A DNA stretch of 64,000 nt from Leptonema sp964619535 (GCA_964619535.1 CAZUEX010000014.1:34879-98878), one strand, 5' to 3'; shown: positions 8,499 through 17,103, numbered from the stretch's first letter. Made by a program: numbers and translations. The notes: generated by a model from the letters alone, not told the origin.

Positions 8499-10325
8499 TT
8501 ATTTCCTGGTACGCTTTTGAATTCGTTTGGTGCTGATCTCTTCTTTCAGAGCAGCGATGAAGCCATCAAGCTCCCATTCTACCTGCTCTCCTGTAAAATA
8601 GTTCCTGGCATTGATCCTCCCTGTTTGCCGCTCTTTCTCGCCCACGACAAGCATGTAGGGGATCTTCATCTTCTCTGCCTGGCGGATCCTCTTACCCAGG
8701 GTTTCGTCGACCTCCACGCTGGCCCGCAGCCCTTCTGCCTGCAGACGGGCCTGCACCTCATAGGCATAGGCCTGGAAGGCCTCTCCAACGGGAAGGATCC
8801 TTACCTGCTCCGGAGCGAGCCACAGCGGGAAGGCACCTGCGAAATGTTCGATCAGGAAACCGATAAAGCGCTCATGCGTACCCAGCGGGCTTCGGTGTAT
8901 ACATACAGGCCTCTGGAAGCGGCCATCCTGGTCTACATACTTCAAATCGAACTTCGCAGGCATGAAGAGATCAAGCTGACATGTGCTGGCCGTGAACTCC
9001 CGACCTATAGAACTCTTGATCTGAAAGTCCACCTTGGGGCCGTAGAAGGCAGCGCCATCCTCTTCGACCACATAGTCAATACCGGATACTTCCATGGCCT
9101 GGCGCGTAATCCGTTCGGCCTTCTGCCACATCTCTTCATCACCATGGTACTTCTTGTTCTTCGGATTTCGCAGAGCCAGAACCATCCAGTAGTCCTGGAT
9201 ATCCAGAAGGTCATAATAGTACTTATGAAGCTTCATCACATTCAGGAACTCTTCGACGGCCTGTTCTTCTGTACAGTAGATGTGCGCATCATTCATGCTC
9301 ATAGCACGAACCCGCATCAAACCAAACAGAGCCCCGGAATCCTCGTATCGGTGACAGGTTCCATATTCGGCCAGGCGCAGGGGAAGCTCCCGGTAGCTAC
9401 GCGGACGAATGCCAAAGATGGTATGGTGAAACGGACAGTTCATCGGCTTCAGGTAATAGTTCTCGTTGTCCATTTCCATAGGAGGGAACATGGACTCGCT
9501 GTAATGCGGCAGGTGTTCACTTGTATGGAAGAGACCTTCTTTTGTAATCAGCGGAGTCGTCACCCTCTGGTAGCCATGCTTTGCTTCCGTTTCCTTGGCC
9601 CAGGCCTCCAGCTCTTCTTTTATGATATTGCCTCGAGGCAGCCAGAAGATCAGGCCCGGTCCGACACGTTCCGACGTGGCAAATAGCTCCAGATCGGTTC
9701 CCAGTCGTCTGTGGTCCCTTTTCTTTGCCTCCTCCATTCGCTTCTCATAGCTGTCCAGTTCTTCCTGGGTTTCAAAGAGCAGCCCCATGACGCGCTGCAG
9801 CATCGGCCGATCTTCCTGACCCTTCCAGTAGGCCCCCGAAACAGCCGTAAGCCGAAAGGCTCCGAGCTCACCCGTATGCCCCACATGGGGACCGCTACAC
9901 ATATCGACGAAGATCTCTTTCTTTCCGTCGGATGATACATTCTTATAGAAGGAAATCTCTTTTTCACCGGATTGGATCAGCTCTTCAGCCATTTCCAGCT
10001 TATAGGTTTCCGACCTTTCCTTTAAGAACTTCAGGGCCTCATCGGCAGGCATAAAGAAACGCTCAAACCTCTGCCGGGCACCGACGATCTTCTTCATCCT
10101 CTTTTCAAGGTCCCGAAGGTCCTCTTCACGAATCGGTGGGTCTGCCTCTATATCATAGAAGAATCCATTTTCCGTATCAGGGCCAATCGCAAGACGGGCA
10201 TTCGGCCATCGCTCACGAACGGCCTGTGCCAGAACGTGGGCAGCACTGTGTCTGCGCGTCGACAGGGGGATCCGCTCCTTTCCGCGTTTTTCCGCTTTTT
10301 CAGCTTCTTTTTCCACTTGCTTCAT
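8499..10325 (-). CDS. thrS: Threonyl-tRNA synthetase lacking the TGS domain
   Basis: A 608-residue ThrS that charges tRNA-Thr. The protein begins directly with the editing domain (HSAAHVLAQAV, then CSGPHVGH, both zinc/editing-site motifs). The class II catalytic core follows with PMNCPFHHTIF and RYEDSGALFGLMRVRAMSMNDAHIYC (quoted in part), and the anticodon-binding domain ends near LVVGEKE and INARNYFTGE. The usual N-terminal TGS domain of about 60 residues is absent; only a short Lys/Glu-rich leader precedes the editing domain. The ATG at 10325 was kept. It is flanked by the leftward protease operon and a small zinc-ribbon gene. Confidence 0.95.
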   Translation of the reverse strand: MKQVEKEAEKAEKRGKERIPLSTRRHSAAHVLAQAVRERWPNARLAIGPDTENGFFYDIEADPPIREEDLRDLEKRMKKIVGARQRFERFFMPADEALKFLKERSETYKLEMAEELIQSGEKEISFYKNVSSDGKKEIFVDMCSGPHVGHTGELGAFRLTAVSGAYWKGQEDRPMLQRVMGLLFETQEELDSYEKRMEEAKKRDHRRLGTDLELFATSERVGPGLIFWLPRGNIIKEELEAWAKETEAKHGYQRVTTPLITKEGLFHTSEHLPHYSESMFPPMEMDNENYYLKPMNCPFHHTIFGIRPRSYRELPLRLAEYGTCHRYEDSGALFGLMRVRAMSMNDAHIYCTEEQAVEEFLNVMKLHKYYYDLLDIQDYWMVLALRNPKNKKYHGDEEMWQKAERITRQAMEVSGIDYVVEEDGAAFYGPKVDFQIKSSIGREFTASTCQLDLFMPAKFDLKYVDQDGRFQRPVCIHRSPLGTHERFIGFLIEHFAGAFPLWLAPEQVRILPVGEAFQAYAYEVQARLQAEGLRASVEVDETLGKRIRQAEKMKIPYMLVVGEKERQTGRINARNYFTGEQVEWELDGFIAALKEEISTKRIQKRTRK

Positions 10326-10516
10326 AATCTTCTATCCAGTTCCTTATTTCCCCGATTTCCAATTAAATCTTCCAGGGCCTGCTCGCAAACCATTCTATCT
10401 GCAAACCACCGCCCCGGTTTCTGCTTACTTTTCAGCACTTCTTGCTGCCCATTATTGCGCTTCCCATTACGGCTTGATTACTCTTCAGCACCTACATTTT
10501 TCAGCTTTTCTTCTGC

Positions 10517-10732
10517 TTAAATTTCATACTTGTTTCTGACCGTACATTTCGGGCAGACGCACACCACTTCGCCTTTTACGCGCGTCCCTTTATCAGTTTT
10601 AATCTTTCCTGTTGCTGTAAATTCAAAACTAATCCCTTCCTGGACGTAGTGGCCTGCTCCATATCGGGCACTTCCCTTCATCTCGAAGCCGCATGCATGG
10701 CACTTTACCGTCAGCCGAATCGATTCAGCCAT
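10517..10732 (-). CDS. Small zinc-ribbon protein, unknown function
   Basis: A 71-residue protein with two CxxC knuckles, CHAC near residues 11-14 and CPKC near 60-63, plus an extra VCVC just before the second. This arrangement would bind one zinc ion in a rubredoxin-like or zinc-ribbon fold. The middle part is beta-strand-like. No function can be assigned. It is transcribed leftward upstream of thrS with about 190 bp between them, and upstream lies a long non-coding stretch. Confidence 0.7.
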   Translation of the reverse strand: MAESIRLTVKCHACGFEMKGSARYGAGHYVQEGISFEFTATGKIKTDKGTRVKGEVVCVCPKCTVRNKYEI

Positions 10733-11448
10733 AAGCCTTTCCCTCCTCCTGCTTTACATCCTTCTTTACGATTTAACCTGCTTGTGTTTAGGCACTTTCG
10801 CACCCACATAGCCCGCCGGCTGTCCTGTGCTGACAGGTCCCTGTCCACCGCCAGGGAAAGGGACAGTCGCCCGTCCTGCCAGACGGTCATATGTATGCTG
10901 TCCGACATATGTATGACAGGTTGACAGGACGGGCGTTGCAGGTCTGTTCTTTTTTTATCTCGGGCCATCTACGGTCCTGCCTGCACCCTTTCAGACAGAA
11001 ATTCGATGAATCTTTTGAGCTATTGAAGCCCGATACTGTTCTTTTTCTGGCCTTTCCCCTGCTGAAGTGGCCCTGTATTGCCCCCTTATCGCTGTAAATT
11101 CGGAATATACAAGGGCGATCTGTAAGGCCTGGTCTGTTTATGCCATTTTTGGAACACCTGCGCAAGGGCCTGCTGCAAGGGTGCCAGTATGAGAACAGTT
11201 GCCATGCTTCTGTAATCGTCTTTTAAATGTGTGCTTCTGGCCTGTGGCCATTCGTGGCCCGCTGCAACTGTTTCAGGATATACTGCCCTGTGCAGGGAAG
11301 CTACGTGTAAATGTTCGCTTTCTGTCACTGTGGAATTAAAAGTGCCAGAAATCCGGCATATCGTACCGTAAATGACCGGCTGTGGTTGCTGTAGTGCGCA
11401 AAAATGGGCAGATAGTAACGGCGGGATGGTCGAATTCGGTCAGGTGCT
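10733..11448. other. 716-bp intergenic stretch with dense dyads
   Basis: No convincing gene is seen. Short open frames on both strands show no known motif and no good ribosome-binding site. The stretch 10820-10940 is crowded with inverted repeats. CGCCCGTCCTG near 10869 and CAGGACGGGCG near 10925 are an exact inverted pair, enclosing two copies of CATATGTATG. The inner TCCGACATATG also occurs 5' of parA at about 15286. It could be a regulatory region, a structured RNA or a gene remnant. Confidence 0.5.
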
Positions 11449-11937
11449 TCAGGCTTTCGTTGCTCTGGCCTTTGCTGTTTGAGTCGTCCGGGAGGTGGTC
11501 TTCTTCCTGGATGCCTTTTTTGCGGATCCCTCTTTTGCAGATGCCCCTCTGGCAGCTCCTTTGTTCACGGACTCTTTCTTTGCGGTCTCTTTTGTGGCGG
11601 ATTCTTTCTTCACGGATCCCTGCCGGGTGGTCCGGGCGGCCGGACGTCCGGCTTTACGGCTCTCTTTCTCCTGGCGTTCCCGGTTCTGAATACGCTGATC
11701 GCGCTTCACCATATAGAGGTAATGCTTTACGTACTGTGAAAACGGCTCCGGGATCTGGTCCGCATCGAAGCTTAATGGATCCTCAAAAAGCGCCCGGGCA
11801 AGCTGTGGCGGAATGTCTTCCTTTTCCACGCCCATGAGGATCTCCAGACGATTGCAGATCTCTTTGTCATTGACCTCTCGAATGAGCTTCTTCATGGAAT
11901 TGAGAAGCTTGCTTACACCTGGGTTTCCTCTGGACAT
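11449..11937 (-). CDS. Hypothetical protein with Lys/Ala/Thr-rich basic tail
   Basis: A 162-residue protein starting MSRGNPGVSKLL. Residues 1-80 look globular and helical (SMKKLIREVNDKEICNRLE and a PPQLARALFEDP segment). The last 75 residues are a repetitive Lys/Ala/Ser/Thr tail (KKESATKETAKKES, KKASRKKTTSRTT) resembling histone H1-like tails of bacterial nucleoid or RNA-binding proteins. Repeated KKES and AKE units explain the many parallel open frames here. An in-frame ATG at 11973 would add 12 residues. It is the last gene of a leftward cluster. A DNA-binding role is inference from composition only. Confidence 0.65.
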   Translation of the reverse strand: MSRGNPGVSKLLNSMKKLIREVNDKEICNRLEILMGVEKEDIPPQLARALFEDPLSFDADQIPEPFSQYVKHYLYMVKRDQRIQNRERQEKESRKAGRPAARTTRQGSVKKESATKETAKKESVNKGAARGASAKEGSAKKASRKKTTSRTTQTAKARATKA

Positions 11938-11985
11938 TGTTGCTGCTCCGCATCCATAAAATCTCCGAAGCACTGCGAAGCAAGC

Positions 11986-12990
11986 TCAAACCCTTTTGCC
12001 CCTGCCCTGTTCTGTCGATCCGCCATGCACACCACAGGATAGAAGAGGCAGAGGAGAAACGGAGGGCACAGGAGAAAGCACGGAAACTTGCACGGAAGTT
12101 TCCACGGAGGCTCCGTGAAAGACGTCCTGAGCAGCTTCCAGACAGGCTTTAAGAGAGGATTTCTGGAAGCTCCATGTGGCCTTTTGGACGGCTTCCCGAG
12201 AGGCCATCCGGGAGTCTGTGCGGGCATCCGTATAATGGCCATGTTTGAGGCATTCTAAAGACGGTAACGGGTGGCCCGGCTTCCCTGCCCCGGGCCTGGC
12301 AGCAGCCATACGGAAAGCCTGGTGGCAGGCCGGGGAGGCGTGGTCTGACGAAACAACGCCTCTGCCTTCAGTAGAAACATGGAAGGACGCATCATGAAAA
12401 ACAGAGAAAGGAGACCGGTTCAGGCCACAACGGGAAGCATGGTTCAGATAGAGGACATAAAAGCGACCCGGCACAGCGGCCTGCACGGTGCACGATCCCT
12501 CCCCGGCCTGCACCGAACGGTCGGACGTTCGATTCAAGACGGGTCTGCGGCAACGGGAAACGTCATGGCCCGGAGCTGGGAGATCGCACCCCTGCAGTGA
12601 CCGAAGGGTAGCGGCGGGATTCACAGAAACAGACGAGCAAACGGATCCAGGCAACCCCTGCCCTGCCCGGCAGACGGGATCACCCCCCTGTCTGTTACGG
12701 CCGGGGGCATCAGGACAGACGGACACAGAGCCGAGATCAGGCACGATCCGCAAGGAGGAGCCGCCGGGAACAGAACGGACGACCTGGGGCCGGGGAAAGC
12801 TTGTTCGGACATGTCTTTCGGCCCTGGCCGATGTCCCTCCGGACTTCAGGGACGGTCGATCCGCACGGAAGGCCGGGGCCTGCTTTGCAGGCATGGCTGC
12901 AGGCGCAACAGCCGCAGAAGGCAAAACGGCCTCCTTTTCAGGCGAGGCGACGCTTAAAGCAGCGGCAAGAAATAGTCCCGACCAGGTCAT
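11986..12990 (-). CDS. Possible exported Cys-containing protein (doubtful)
   Basis: A 334-residue open frame beginning MTWSGLFLAAALSVAS, which reads as a signal peptide, followed by a low-complexity mature part rich in Ser, Pro, Ala and Arg with about a dozen cysteines. It fills the gap between two leftward genes in a consistent orientation, which supports it. Against it, no Shine-Dalgarno is visible before the ATG, no family is recognisable and a 216-residue frame exists on the opposite strand in this GC-rich segment. It may be a fast-evolving secreted protein or a chance frame. Confidence 0.4.
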   Translation of the reverse strand: MTWSGLFLAAALSVASPEKEAVLPSAAVAPAAMPAKQAPAFRADRPSLKSGGTSARAERHVRTSFPRPQVVRSVPGGSSLRIVPDLGSVSVCPDAPGRNRQGGDPVCRAGQGLPGSVCSSVSVNPAATLRSLQGCDLPAPGHDVSRCRRPVLNRTSDRSVQAGEGSCTVQAAVPGRFYVLYLNHASRCGLNRSPFSVFHDASFHVSTEGRGVVSSDHASPACHQAFRMAAARPGAGKPGHPLPSLECLKHGHYTDARTDSRMASREAVQKATWSFQKSSLKACLEAAQDVFHGASVETSVQVSVLSPVPSVSPLPLLSCGVHGGSTEQGRGKRV

Positions 12991-13033
12991 AATGCGACAT
13001 AATAGGGCAGCCTGCCTCAAATGCAAGCAGTTT

Positions 13034-13972
13034 TTACTCCTTTCCGGCCAGCCGGTACTCAAGCTCCCAGAGGGCAATCTCCTCCTCCCGGCTGGAGACC
13101 CGTTCCCTCTGCTTGCGCAAAAAGGGCAGAAGCCTTGAAGCGACGTCCTCTGGAATCCCCTGCTCCACCTCCTGGTCGATCCCTTCCCTGTCCTTGCGGA
13201 TGATCAAATCCACCATACGGTAAAAATCCGAAAGCTTTCCTATTCTTTCATGCTGCTTGACCAGTTCTGGATTCTGTGTTTCGTTCCGGTACATGATATC
13301 CAGGAAAGCCCGTATAAAGGCCACATCCTCGGAGCTCAGGTCATAATCGACCGGCAGGCGCTCCATACCGGCAAAGTCGAGACGTCGCAGCAGGACCCTT
13401 GCCATGTAGACGGGGTTCTGGCTTACATGGTCCATCCCATGGCGATCCACCAGGTCTACGGCACGCACGCGGGCCGGCAACGGCGGGGGGGCCTCTGCAT
13501 TGCCCCTGGCCTGGAAGATACGGCCACGCGGAAAGGCCACACGCACCCCCATGGCATCGATACGCTGCACATCAGGCCCCAGGATCAAAATACGGTAGAT
13601 CTTGCGCTCGTCATCGCCAATATCCCGCAAGAAGCCGCGAACGTTATCAAAATGCCTGACATATACCGGAAACTGATCGGTTACGACGCGCACGCTGAGC
13701 TGCAGATGATGCCGATCGCCTTCATCCCCGACGCGATAAGGCACGGCAATCGAACGCCCCCTTACAGGAAGCAAACTCAGTCCTTCCGAGGCAAGAAGGG
13801 GCTGAACCCCTGCTCCCAGAAAGACGACGCCTGTTACCTGTACGCCGGAGCCCCGTATCTGCTCCGACGAGACGTTTTCCACCTGCCCGCGATAGACGCC
13901 GCAGGAAAGCGTGGACTCATCCACCAGGATAAAATAGCCACCCGGTGTTCTGAACTCTTTCAGCTCGCTCAC
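13034..13972 (-). CDS. Hypothetical protein coupled to the activator-like gene
   Basis: A 312-residue protein starting VSELKEFRTPGGY at a GTG that overlaps the stop of the upstream gene (GTGA), with a strong GGAGGAGGGG ribosome-binding site just before it. The open frame extends further upstream inside the neighbouring gene, but that extension is a shadow. The N-terminal half is beta-rich, containing conserved-looking VRGRSIAVPYRV and KIYRILILGPDVQRIDAMGV (quoted in part). The C-terminal half is helical and charged. I do not recognise the family. Translational coupling suggests it works with the regulator encoded upstream. Confidence 0.7.
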   Translation of the reverse strand: MSELKEFRTPGGYFILVDESTLSCGVYRGQVENVSSEQIRGSGVQVTGVVFLGAGVQPLLASEGLSLLPVRGRSIAVPYRVGDEGDRHHLQLSVRVVTDQFPVYVRHFDNVRGFLRDIGDDERKIYRILILGPDVQRIDAMGVRVAFPRGRIFQARGNAEAPPPLPARVRAVDLVDRHGMDHVSQNPVYMARVLLRRLDFAGMERLPVDYDLSSEDVAFIRAFLDIMYRNETQNPELVKQHERIGKLSDFYRMVDLIIRKDREGIDQEVEQGIPEDVASRLLPFLRKQRERVSSREEEIALWELEYRLAGKE

Positions 13973-15213
13973 CGCCCCTCCTCCTGCAACCCAAGGCGAT
14001 TCCAGCGGTACTGCAGCGATCCCCGGGAAATTCCAAGAGCCCTGGCCATATGCACCTGGTTTCCGCCGTGTATGGCATGAGCCTCGAGCAGCAGCTTTCG
14101 CTCCAGCTCTTCCGTTCTGCGCCTGAGATTCAAAGCATCCTCTTCGCTGCGATACCAGAGACCGAAGTGCAGATCGGCGGGCTCGATCCACTCTGTTCTT
14201 GTCAGGAAGTAGGCCGCCTCCAGGGTTTCGTAAAACTCCTGCAGATTGCCCGGCCAGTCATACCGGGCAATCGCCTCCAGTGCCCTGTCGGAGATCTGAA
14301 TATGCCGCATATGTTTTTTCACCAGCTTCCTCAGAAATCGCTTCGCTTCCTGAGCCAGATCCTGCTGCTGACGCAGAGGTGGAAGCACGATACGGTTCTG
14401 GCTGATGCGCGCCGCAAGAGCGGCATCAAACTGTCCGGCCGCTGCCATCGCATCCAGGTTTCGGGACGTATCGAAGATCCAGAAATGATCGCCGGTTTCG
14501 ATGGCAGAAAGCAAACGAAGCTGCATGGCCGGGGCCAGATTGGAAACCTCCTCAACAAAGATGGTATGCCCGCGCTCGATCACAGGCGTGGCCAGACTGG
14601 AGCGCAATCGCTCTCCCACGGCATCGCCAAAGAATTCCCGAAGCTGCACCTCTTCTGCAATGCGGCCTGGACGAAAGCGAACGGCCTCACCTCCAAAACG
14701 GTATTTCTCAAGAAAGGCCAGGATCTGCTGGCGACCGCTGCCTTCCTCTGAGACGATCAGAAGCGGCGAGGGGCTGCGCATCACGGAAGGGAGAAGCCTG
14801 GAAAGCCAGGCCGGAAGATCATCCAGATCCCTGCGCAGCTGCCTCAGATCCGGCAGCACAAGCAGGCGAAGAAAATCTGCGGAGGCCTCGAACTCTTCAG
14901 GCAGTTCCAGGAGCAGAACAACCGACGGCTGCTCCACCCGATCCAGGAACAGCCATAGATCACAGCCAGGCCGGGATGCATGCGCCGACGGAATCCGTAC
15001 AAAACCGTCCTCAAACAGCGGAGACCAGAGCTCCGGCTCCGTTTCCAGAAAACGGTAGCGGTAGGCATCGTCGAAGCCACTTTGATGGAAGGGACGGAAG
15101 ACTCCATCCTCCAGGGTAAAGATCTGTACCCGGCTTCCCTCCGGCAGAAGAGAAAATCCCCCGGTTCGTTCCGATCCTACCCGGCGAAAAAAGGCTTCTA
15201 TAGATTCCGACAT
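13969..15213 (-). CDS. Degenerate sigma-54-activator-like AAA+ protein with Fis-type HTH
   Basis: A 414-residue protein with the ground plan of a bacterial enhancer-binding protein. An N-terminal region of about 150 residues shows no receiver motif. A central AAA+-like domain follows (LLIVSEEGSGRQQIL in the Walker A place, GHTIFVEEVSNLAPAMQLRLL in the Walker B place), then a lid with YDWPGNLQEFYETLEAA and a C-terminal Fis-type helix-turn-helix (GNQVHMARALGISRGSLQYRWNRLGL). The Walker A lacks the GKE/GKT lysine and no GAFTGA loop is seen, so it probably cannot remodel sigma-54 holoenzyme. It may act as a DNA-binding repressor or scaffold. It is divergent from parA across a palindrome-bearing gap. 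Confidence 0.8.
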   Translation of the reverse strand: MSESIEAFFRRVGSERTGGFSLLPEGSRVQIFTLEDGVFRPFHQSGFDDAYRYRFLETEPELWSPLFEDGFVRIPSAHASRPGCDLWLFLDRVEQPSVVLLLELPEEFEASADFLRLLVLPDLRQLRRDLDDLPAWLSRLLPSVMRSPSPLLIVSEEGSGRQQILAFLEKYRFGGEAVRFRPGRIAEEVQLREFFGDAVGERLRSSLATPVIERGHTIFVEEVSNLAPAMQLRLLSAIETGDHFWIFDTSRNLDAMAAAGQFDAALAARISQNRIVLPPLRQQQDLAQEAKRFLRKLVKKHMRHIQISDRALEAIARYDWPGNLQEFYETLEAAYFLTRTEWIEPADLHFGLWYRSEEDALNLRRRTEELERKLLLEAHAIHGGNQVHMARALGISRGSLQYRWNRLGLQEEGR

Positions 15214-15275
15214 AGTCAGCCTACATTATCGGCTGCGCAAGGGGCAAAAATGACCGACCACGGGCGAAATCAAGG

Positions 15276-15293
15276 ATGTCGGACATCCGACAT
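15276..15293. promoter_or_regulatory. Palindromic site 1 upstream of parA
   Basis: ATGTCGGACATCCGACAT is an 18-bp palindrome with only the central pair broken. It lies 110 bp before parA and 63 bp before the divergent regulator start. Its centre is 36 bp from that of site 2, which has the same half-site ATGTCGGA. Binding by ParA, ParB or the divergent regulator is possible. Confidence 0.6.
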
Positions 15294-15310
15294 ATGCCCG
15301 CAACAGCCCG

Positions 15311-15330
15311 AATGTCGGATATCCGACATT
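15311..15330. promoter_or_regulatory. Palindromic site 2 upstream of parA
   Basis: AATGTCGGATATCCGACATT is an exact 20-bp palindrome, the best one in this region. It sits 73 bp upstream of the parA start codon. It differs from site 1 essentially at the centre. It is not the canonical chromosomal parS sequence. Confidence 0.65.
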
Positions 15331-15402
15331 GAACACCAGATTTTCAGCTCAGGCTTAAAAAAGGCTTGAGCTCTGCACGTATCGCATTCAGTTCGAACAG
15401 AC

Positions 15403-16161
15403 GTGAAAAAGAGATACTGTATTGCCATCACCAACCAGAAGGGCGGCGAAGGGAAAACAACGACCGCCATCAACCTTTCCTGTGGCCTGGCAGAACGGGG
15501 CTACAAGACGCTTCTTGCAGACCTCGATCCCCAGGCCAATGCAAGCGGCATTTTTGCAAACCCGGACAGGCTGGAGCTCAGCCTGTACAATGTCTTTAAT
15601 GGCACGCATCCCCTCAAAGAGATCCTGGTTCACACCGATGTAAAGAACCTCGATCTGGCGCCTTCCAAGATCACACTGGCCGAGATTGAAAGTGCAGGCG
15701 TCAACGTGGACGCCCCCTATGTGATCCGCGATGCATTCCAGTCCGTACCGGACTATGACTTTATCGTCATCGACTGTCCGCCAAGTCTTTCCATTTTTAC
15801 GATCAACGCCCTGGTGGCGGCCACGCATGTCGTCATCCCCGCCCAGGCCGAGAAATTCTCTATCGACGGCATGACCGGTCTTCGCAATACAATCAACTCC
15901 ATCAAGCGACGCATCAACCCTGACCTTACTATTGTAGGGGCGCTGCTTACGCAGCTAAAGCCAAACACCGTGCTTTCCAAAACGATTATGCCGGTTATCT
16001 CCGATTTCTTTCCTGTCTTCAAAACAACAATCTCTGAAGGCGTGGCCATTGGAGAAAGTCACCTGGCACGAAAGAACATCTTTGCGTATGCGCCAGACTC
16101 GAGACAGGCAAAAGAATACAGGGCTTTTACAGAGGAGTTGATCCGTGAGCTCGAAGCATAA
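15403..16161 (+). CDS. parA: ParA-family partition ATPase
   Basis: A 252-residue ParA/Soj-type ATPase that drives segregation of the replicon together with ParB. It has the deviant Walker A KGGEGKTTT near residues 13-21 (usual form KGGVGKTT), ADLDPQANAS as motif A', and VIDCPPSLS as Walker B. There is no long N-terminal HTH extension, so it is a short type Ib- or chromosomal-like form. The ATG at 15403 follows two palindromes. The stop overlaps the start of parB by 17 bp, so the pair is co-translated. Confidence 0.93.
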   Translation: MKKRYCIAITNQKGGEGKTTTAINLSCGLAERGYKTLLADLDPQANASGIFANPDRLELSLYNVFNGTHPLKEILVHTDVKNLDLAPSKITLAEIESAGVNVDAPYVIRDAFQSVPDYDFIVIDCPPSLSIFTINALVAATHVVIPAQAEKFSIDGMTGLRNTINSIKRRINPDLTIVGALLTQLKPNTVLSKTIMPVISDFFPVFKTTISEGVAIGESHLARKNIFAYAPDSRQAKEYRAFTEELIRELEA

Positions 16162-16969
16162 GAAACTGGGCGGCCTGGCAGACATCTTTCAATCCGAATC
16201 CCTGGACGGGGCCATTACCCGCCTTCCGCTTTCCAGGATCCGCCCCTCCGAAGAACAGCCGCGACGCGACAGAACGCATGCAATCGAAGAACTCAGCGAG
16301 AGCATCCGTCGCGACGGACTCCTTTCTCCGATCGTGGTGACGAAAGAAGGGGAAACATACAGGATCATCGCAGGGGAGAGACGATTCCATGCCGTCACAC
16401 GTCTTGGCTGGAAGGACGTAGAGTGTCGTATCATTTCAAGGGAACAGAGGGACTACTTCCGCATCGCCCTGATCGAAAACCTTCAGCGTGAAAACCTGAA
16501 CGCAGAGGAAGAGGCAGAAGCCCTGATCAAACTGAAAAAACAGGAAGACCTGAGCGACCAGGAGCTTGCGAAGCTTGTCGGGAAATCGCGCAACTACGTC
16601 ACCGAAATCCTGAGCATTGCCAGTCTGCCACCAGACTACCTCGAAGAATGCAGACGCCGAGGACTGACACAGAAGAACTTCCTTATTCAGGCAGCCCAGG
16701 CCTTTCGCAAAGGAAAGCATGAAGAATTCCTGAACGCCTTCGAAGGAGGCCAGATCCGCACGGTCCGTGACGCCAAGGACTTTAATCAGGAAAGGAAGAC
16801 AACCGTCCGCTCCCATGAGCGGAAAAGCCCGGCCACAAAAGCAGCCGCAGCCGGCAATGTGCGGATCGAAAGGAAAGGGGAGCAGATCATCATCACCGCC
16901 AGGGATTCCCGGGCCGCCGAACGCCTGGAAAAGCTGATTCGCAAGACATTGCAGCAGTCAAAAGTATAG
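16145..16969 (+). CDS. parB: ParB-family centromere-binding protein
   Basis: A 274-residue ParB. The N-terminal ParB/Srx domain is clear: QPRRDRTHAIEELSESI, PIVVTKEGETYRIIAGERR (the nucleotide-binding GERR-x-x-A motif follows) and the ENLQRENLNAEEEA arginine-patch region. A helix-turn-helix near residues 140-160 (LSDQELAKLVGKSRNYVTEIL) and a basic C-terminal dimerisation region follow. It starts with GTG inside the end of parA behind a GAGGAG ribosome-binding site. It binds a centromere, for which the palindromes on either side of parAB are candidates. Confidence 0.93.
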   Translation: MSSKHKKLGGLADIFQSESLDGAITRLPLSRIRPSEEQPRRDRTHAIEELSESIRRDGLLSPIVVTKEGETYRIIAGERRFHAVTRLGWKDVECRIISREQRDYFRIALIENLQRENLNAEEEAEALIKLKKQEDLSDQELAKLVGKSRNYVTEILSIASLPPDYLEECRRRGLTQKNFLIQAAQAFRKGKHEEFLNAFEGGQIRTVRDAKDFNQERKTTVRSHERKSPATKAAAAGNVRIERKGEQIIITARDSRAAERLEKLIRKTLQQSKV

Positions 16970-17008
16970 TAAACGTCCGTCTGTTACCAGAATTCGCACC
17001 CGCTGTAC

Positions 17009-17040
17009 ATCCGTCAAGTACCCAAAAGTACTTGACGGAT
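17009..17040. repeat. Perfect 13-bp inverted repeat downstream of parB
   Basis: ATCCGTCAAGTAC at 17009-17021 and GTACTTGACGGAT at 17028-17040 are exact complements separated by CCAAAA. The hairpin is strong, but no T-run follows on either strand, so a simple rho-independent terminator is unlikely. A protein-binding site, origin element or processed hairpin are alternatives. Confidence 0.6.
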
Positions 17041-17048
17041 ATTTAGAC

Positions 17049-17067
17049 GACATAATCATCTTATGTC
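17049..17067. promoter_or_regulatory. GACATAA/TTATGTC operator-like dyad
   Basis: GACATAA and TTATGTC are exact inverted half-sites with a 5-bp spacer, located 8 bp after the larger inverted repeat. A further copy of GACATAAT lies at about 17163, 70 bp before the rep-like gene, and another at about 12985. The set may form an operator or iteron-like array. Confidence 0.5.
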
Positions 17068-17103
17068 ACATCCCGGCCATCCGACAAAAAAAACACGTCC
17101 GGG

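Noticed and set aside
10711..10968. An 85-residue leftward frame over the dyad-rich gap
   Set aside because: It overlaps the zinc-ribbon gene start, has no ribosome-binding site, and its sequence follows the inverted repeats rather than protein-like composition.
12488..13138. A 216-residue open frame on the plus strand
   Set aside because: It overlaps two leftward genes, has no signal or motif, and no ribosome-binding site; GC-rich antisense frames are common in this region.
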